Below, in pieces: positions 62,426 to 64,000 of a stretch of DNA of 64,000 nucleotides. Position 1 is the first letter of the stretch; every line of letters begins with the position of its first letter. The stretch covers positions 1 to 64,000 of the forward strand of contig UCFC01000013.1 of the NCBI GenBank assembly GCA_900471515.1, read 5' to 3'. Both the position numbers and the translations under genes were made by a program. Under the pieces are notes generated by a model. That model was not told the origin of the DNA. It ran no database searches and saw only the letters and a list, made by a program, of their open reading frames with translations. The DNA is from Hyphomicrobiales bacterium (GTDB lineage: Bacteria; Pseudomonadota; Alphaproteobacteria; Rhizobiales; Rhizobiaceae).

Positions 62426-64000
62426 ATGGCTGATAAACGACTTGCGTATGATACGCGTGGAAAAGACGATATGTTTGCCGACGACGATCCGTTGGCAGAA
62501 CTCGCTCGTATCGTCGGCTTTGAGCCTCGTGTTGCCGCCAATACCGTAAGTGATCCCGAACGACAGGAGCCCGCCCTCGATCTCGAGGACGAGCTTTTGC
62601 GCGAGTTCGAGCGTTACGATGCGCCGCGTCCCCTGGCTGCCCTCGATCATCCGGCTGAGCAGGTCGCTCAGGATGGTGATGCTTACGACTATGTCGAGCC
62701 GGTTCAGGAAGATGTGCCCTCCATCGGCGAAGAGCTCGTCCCTTCGGTTCTGGCCCATTTCGAGACGCCTGTCGTCGAGCCTGTATTTCCTGAAGAGGTT
62801 GCTGCCGCTCCCGAGGTGGCCGCACCGGAACCGGTTGCCGCCGAATGGGAGGCGCCTGCCGCCGCCGGCTGGGCTCCGGCTCCCTCGAAGCCTGTCGCCG
62901 TTTCCGCGGAACCTCCGGTGACTTTCACGGCCTATGGTGGTGCTCGCGACCTGATCGAGGAGCTTGAGCTTTCGATCGGCAGCGCTCTTCCTGCCGCTCC
63001 GGTCGTCCAGCCGCCGGCGAAGGCGCCGCAGTGGTCGGCCGCCAGCATTCGCCTGCCGCTTGCCAATTTTCATGCGCCGCGTCGCGAAGAGCCGGTTCTT
63101 TCGGAGCCGGTCGCCGAACTGCCGGTTGCTGATGTGCCCGTTGTTGAGCCGGCTCAGTCTGCGGTGGAAACCTTCGCCGTCGCCGACGCGTTTGTGGCCG
63201 AGCCGGAATTGACGGTCGAGCCCGAGCTTGTTGCGCCTGATGTGGCTGAAGAGGCTCCGGCTATTGCCGCGGTTGAAGCGGCAGATTTCGAGCCGGCTGC
63301 GGCATCCTTCGGTTTCCCGGCCGAGATTGACCGCCACGAAGACATTGCCCTTCCGCAAGAGCCCGTCGCAACCCTTGATGATGTCGCTGCTTTCGAGAAG
63401 CCGGAGCCCGACAATGCCGGTTTCGATCTGGTTGCGGCTGCCGCCGAAGGCGATGTTCACGCCGATGCGGCCCTGACGGAAGCGCCGCCGGAGCCGGTCT
63501 TCGATGCGGACGCCTTCGATCTCGACGATCTCCTGGCGGACGTATCGCGTTATCCGGTGCCGCAGCGTGCCGCTGCCCCCATCGTACCGGAGCCTGTTGC
63601 CGCCGCGCCCGAGCCTGCTGCGCCGCAGCCGGCCGCGCCTGTTTTCCAGGCGCCCGTCTTTGAGGCGCCCGTCTTTGAGGCACCCGTGTTCGAAGCGCCT
63701 GTCGCTCGCGCGCCTGCGCAGCCGACGGTGATCGCGCCGGTGCCGATGAGCCGTGCGACGCCGGTTCTTCGCCAGCCGGAAGCACCGAAGCCGGTCGTTC
63801 GCGAACCGGTCGAGCCGGTCTCGCAGCCTATTGCGCCCGCACCTGTCGTCGCGCGTCAGCCGGAGCCGGAAGCCGAAGACCCCTTTGCCGGCCATGATTT
63901 CGAGCTGGACCTTGCCGGCATCGAGCTGGAACTCGCCGATCTCGACTTTTCCGAACCGGCTCCGCAGCCGAAGCCCGAGCCCGCGCGTGCTGCGGCACCC
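62426..64000 (+). CDS. SPOR-type cell-envelope protein, N-terminal part (cut by window end)
   Basis: The frame stays open from ATG 62426 to the window edge, so at least 525 residues are coded and the C-terminus is missing. The start MADKRLAYDTRGKDDMFADD, then PLAELARIVGFEPRVAA, is the N-terminus of the large SPOR-domain protein found after argS in Rhizobiaceae. The SPOR domain itself, which binds denuded septal peptidoglycan, should lie beyond the edge, so this identity is inferred. The visible part is Pro/Ala/Glu-rich and disordered, with acidic islands and tandem APVFE units near 63650-63710. GAGTGGGATGGGC precedes the ATG. Confidence 0.75.
   Translation, partial: MADKRLAYDTRGKDDMFADDDPLAELARIVGFEPRVAANTVSDPERQEPALDLEDELLREFERYDAPRPLAALDHPAEQVAQDGDAYDYVEPVQEDVPSIGEELVPSVLAHFETPVVEPVFPEEVAAAPEVAAPEPVAAEWEAPAAAGWAPAPSKPVAVSAEPPVTFTAYGGARDLIEELELSIGSALPAAPVVQPPAKAPQWSAASIRLPLANFHAPRREEPVLSEPVAELPVADVPVVEPAQSAVETFAVADAFVAEPELTVEPELVAPDVAEEAPAIAAVEAADFEPAAASFGFPAEIDRHEDIALPQEPVATLDDVAAFEKPEPDNAGFDLVAAAAEGDVHADAALTEAPPEPVFDADAFDLDDLLADVSRYPVPQRAAAPIVPEPVAAAPEPAAPQPAAPVFQAPVFEAPVFEAPVFEAPVARAPAQPTVIAPVPMSRATPVLRQPEAPKPVVREPVEPVSQPIAPAPVVARQPEPEAEDPFAGHDFELDLAGIELELADLDFSEPAPQPKPEPARAAAP

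Overview
The window reads as chromosomal DNA of an alphaproteobacterium of the Rhizobiaceae (Rhizobium/Agrobacterium/Neorhizobium-like). Codon use is GC-rich, and several genes are typical of that family: exoR (periplasmic regulator of the ExoS/ChvI system), popZ next to valS, a HlyU-family protein, a short ilvA with a C-terminal ACT-like domain, an Lrp-controlled alanine dehydrogenase, and a dgt-argS-SPOR-type gene series. The species cannot be named from this sequence alone.

Layout. (1) 1-1467 is the end of an integrated element: a frameshifted tyrosine integrase next to the 3' half of a tRNA-Leu(UAA) gene, which marks the element/chromosome junction. (2) 1.6-17.6 kb is housekeeping and regulatory DNA: ilvA, HlyU, a diguanylate cyclase, two divergent regulator/enzyme pairs (TetR with an SDR, LysR with azoR), a periplasmic 2',3'-cyclic phosphodiesterase, PilZ, a DMT exporter and Lrp/ald. 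It ends with the back part of a sulfur operon, cysK-alaX-sseA-GNAT. (3) 18.7-25.5 kb is a probable singlet-oxygen/light stress block: a ChrR-like cupin anti-sigma protein, an SDR, and a phrB-FAD oxidoreductase-DUF1365-cyclopropane synthase operon. Both transcription units carry the same TGATCC-N16-CGTA(T/A) promoter pattern, but no ECF sigma gene lies nearby. (4) 27.5-35.5 kb holds an ABC uptake and amidohydrolase operon (substrate-binding protein, ATPase, permease, cytosine-deaminase-like enzyme, FAD oxidase, quinone reductase), with a divergent LysR regulator and a creatininase-family gene. It looks like a catabolic unit for an N-containing ring compound.

(5) 41.5-49.2 kb is a 7.6-kb prophage remnant in a tRNA-Cys gene, bounded by a perfect 17-bp direct repeat of the tRNA 3' end. 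Most of its genes are broken: integrase, excisionase-like, late control gpD, a structural gene, a GH16 glycanase, the endolysin, and an inner-membrane spanin with an amber codon. Three stay open: a 435-aa O-antigen ligase/polymerase-like membrane protein, a holin-like protein and one small structural protein. The intact Wzy-like gene beside a GH16 polysaccharidase, inside a decaying phage, is the most striking part of the window and suggests retained lysogenic conversion of surface polysaccharide. Two KTSC-domain genes flank the tRNA-Cys/prophage block.

(6) 49.6-64 kb is core genome: pcm-like methyltransferase, popZ, valS, a FadL-type porin, exoR behind a long untranslated region, xthA, erpA, dgt, argS, and the start of a long Pro/Ala/Glu-rich SPOR-type protein cut by the window edge. 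Several very small membrane proteins (32-43 aa) with good ribosome binding sites are also listed.
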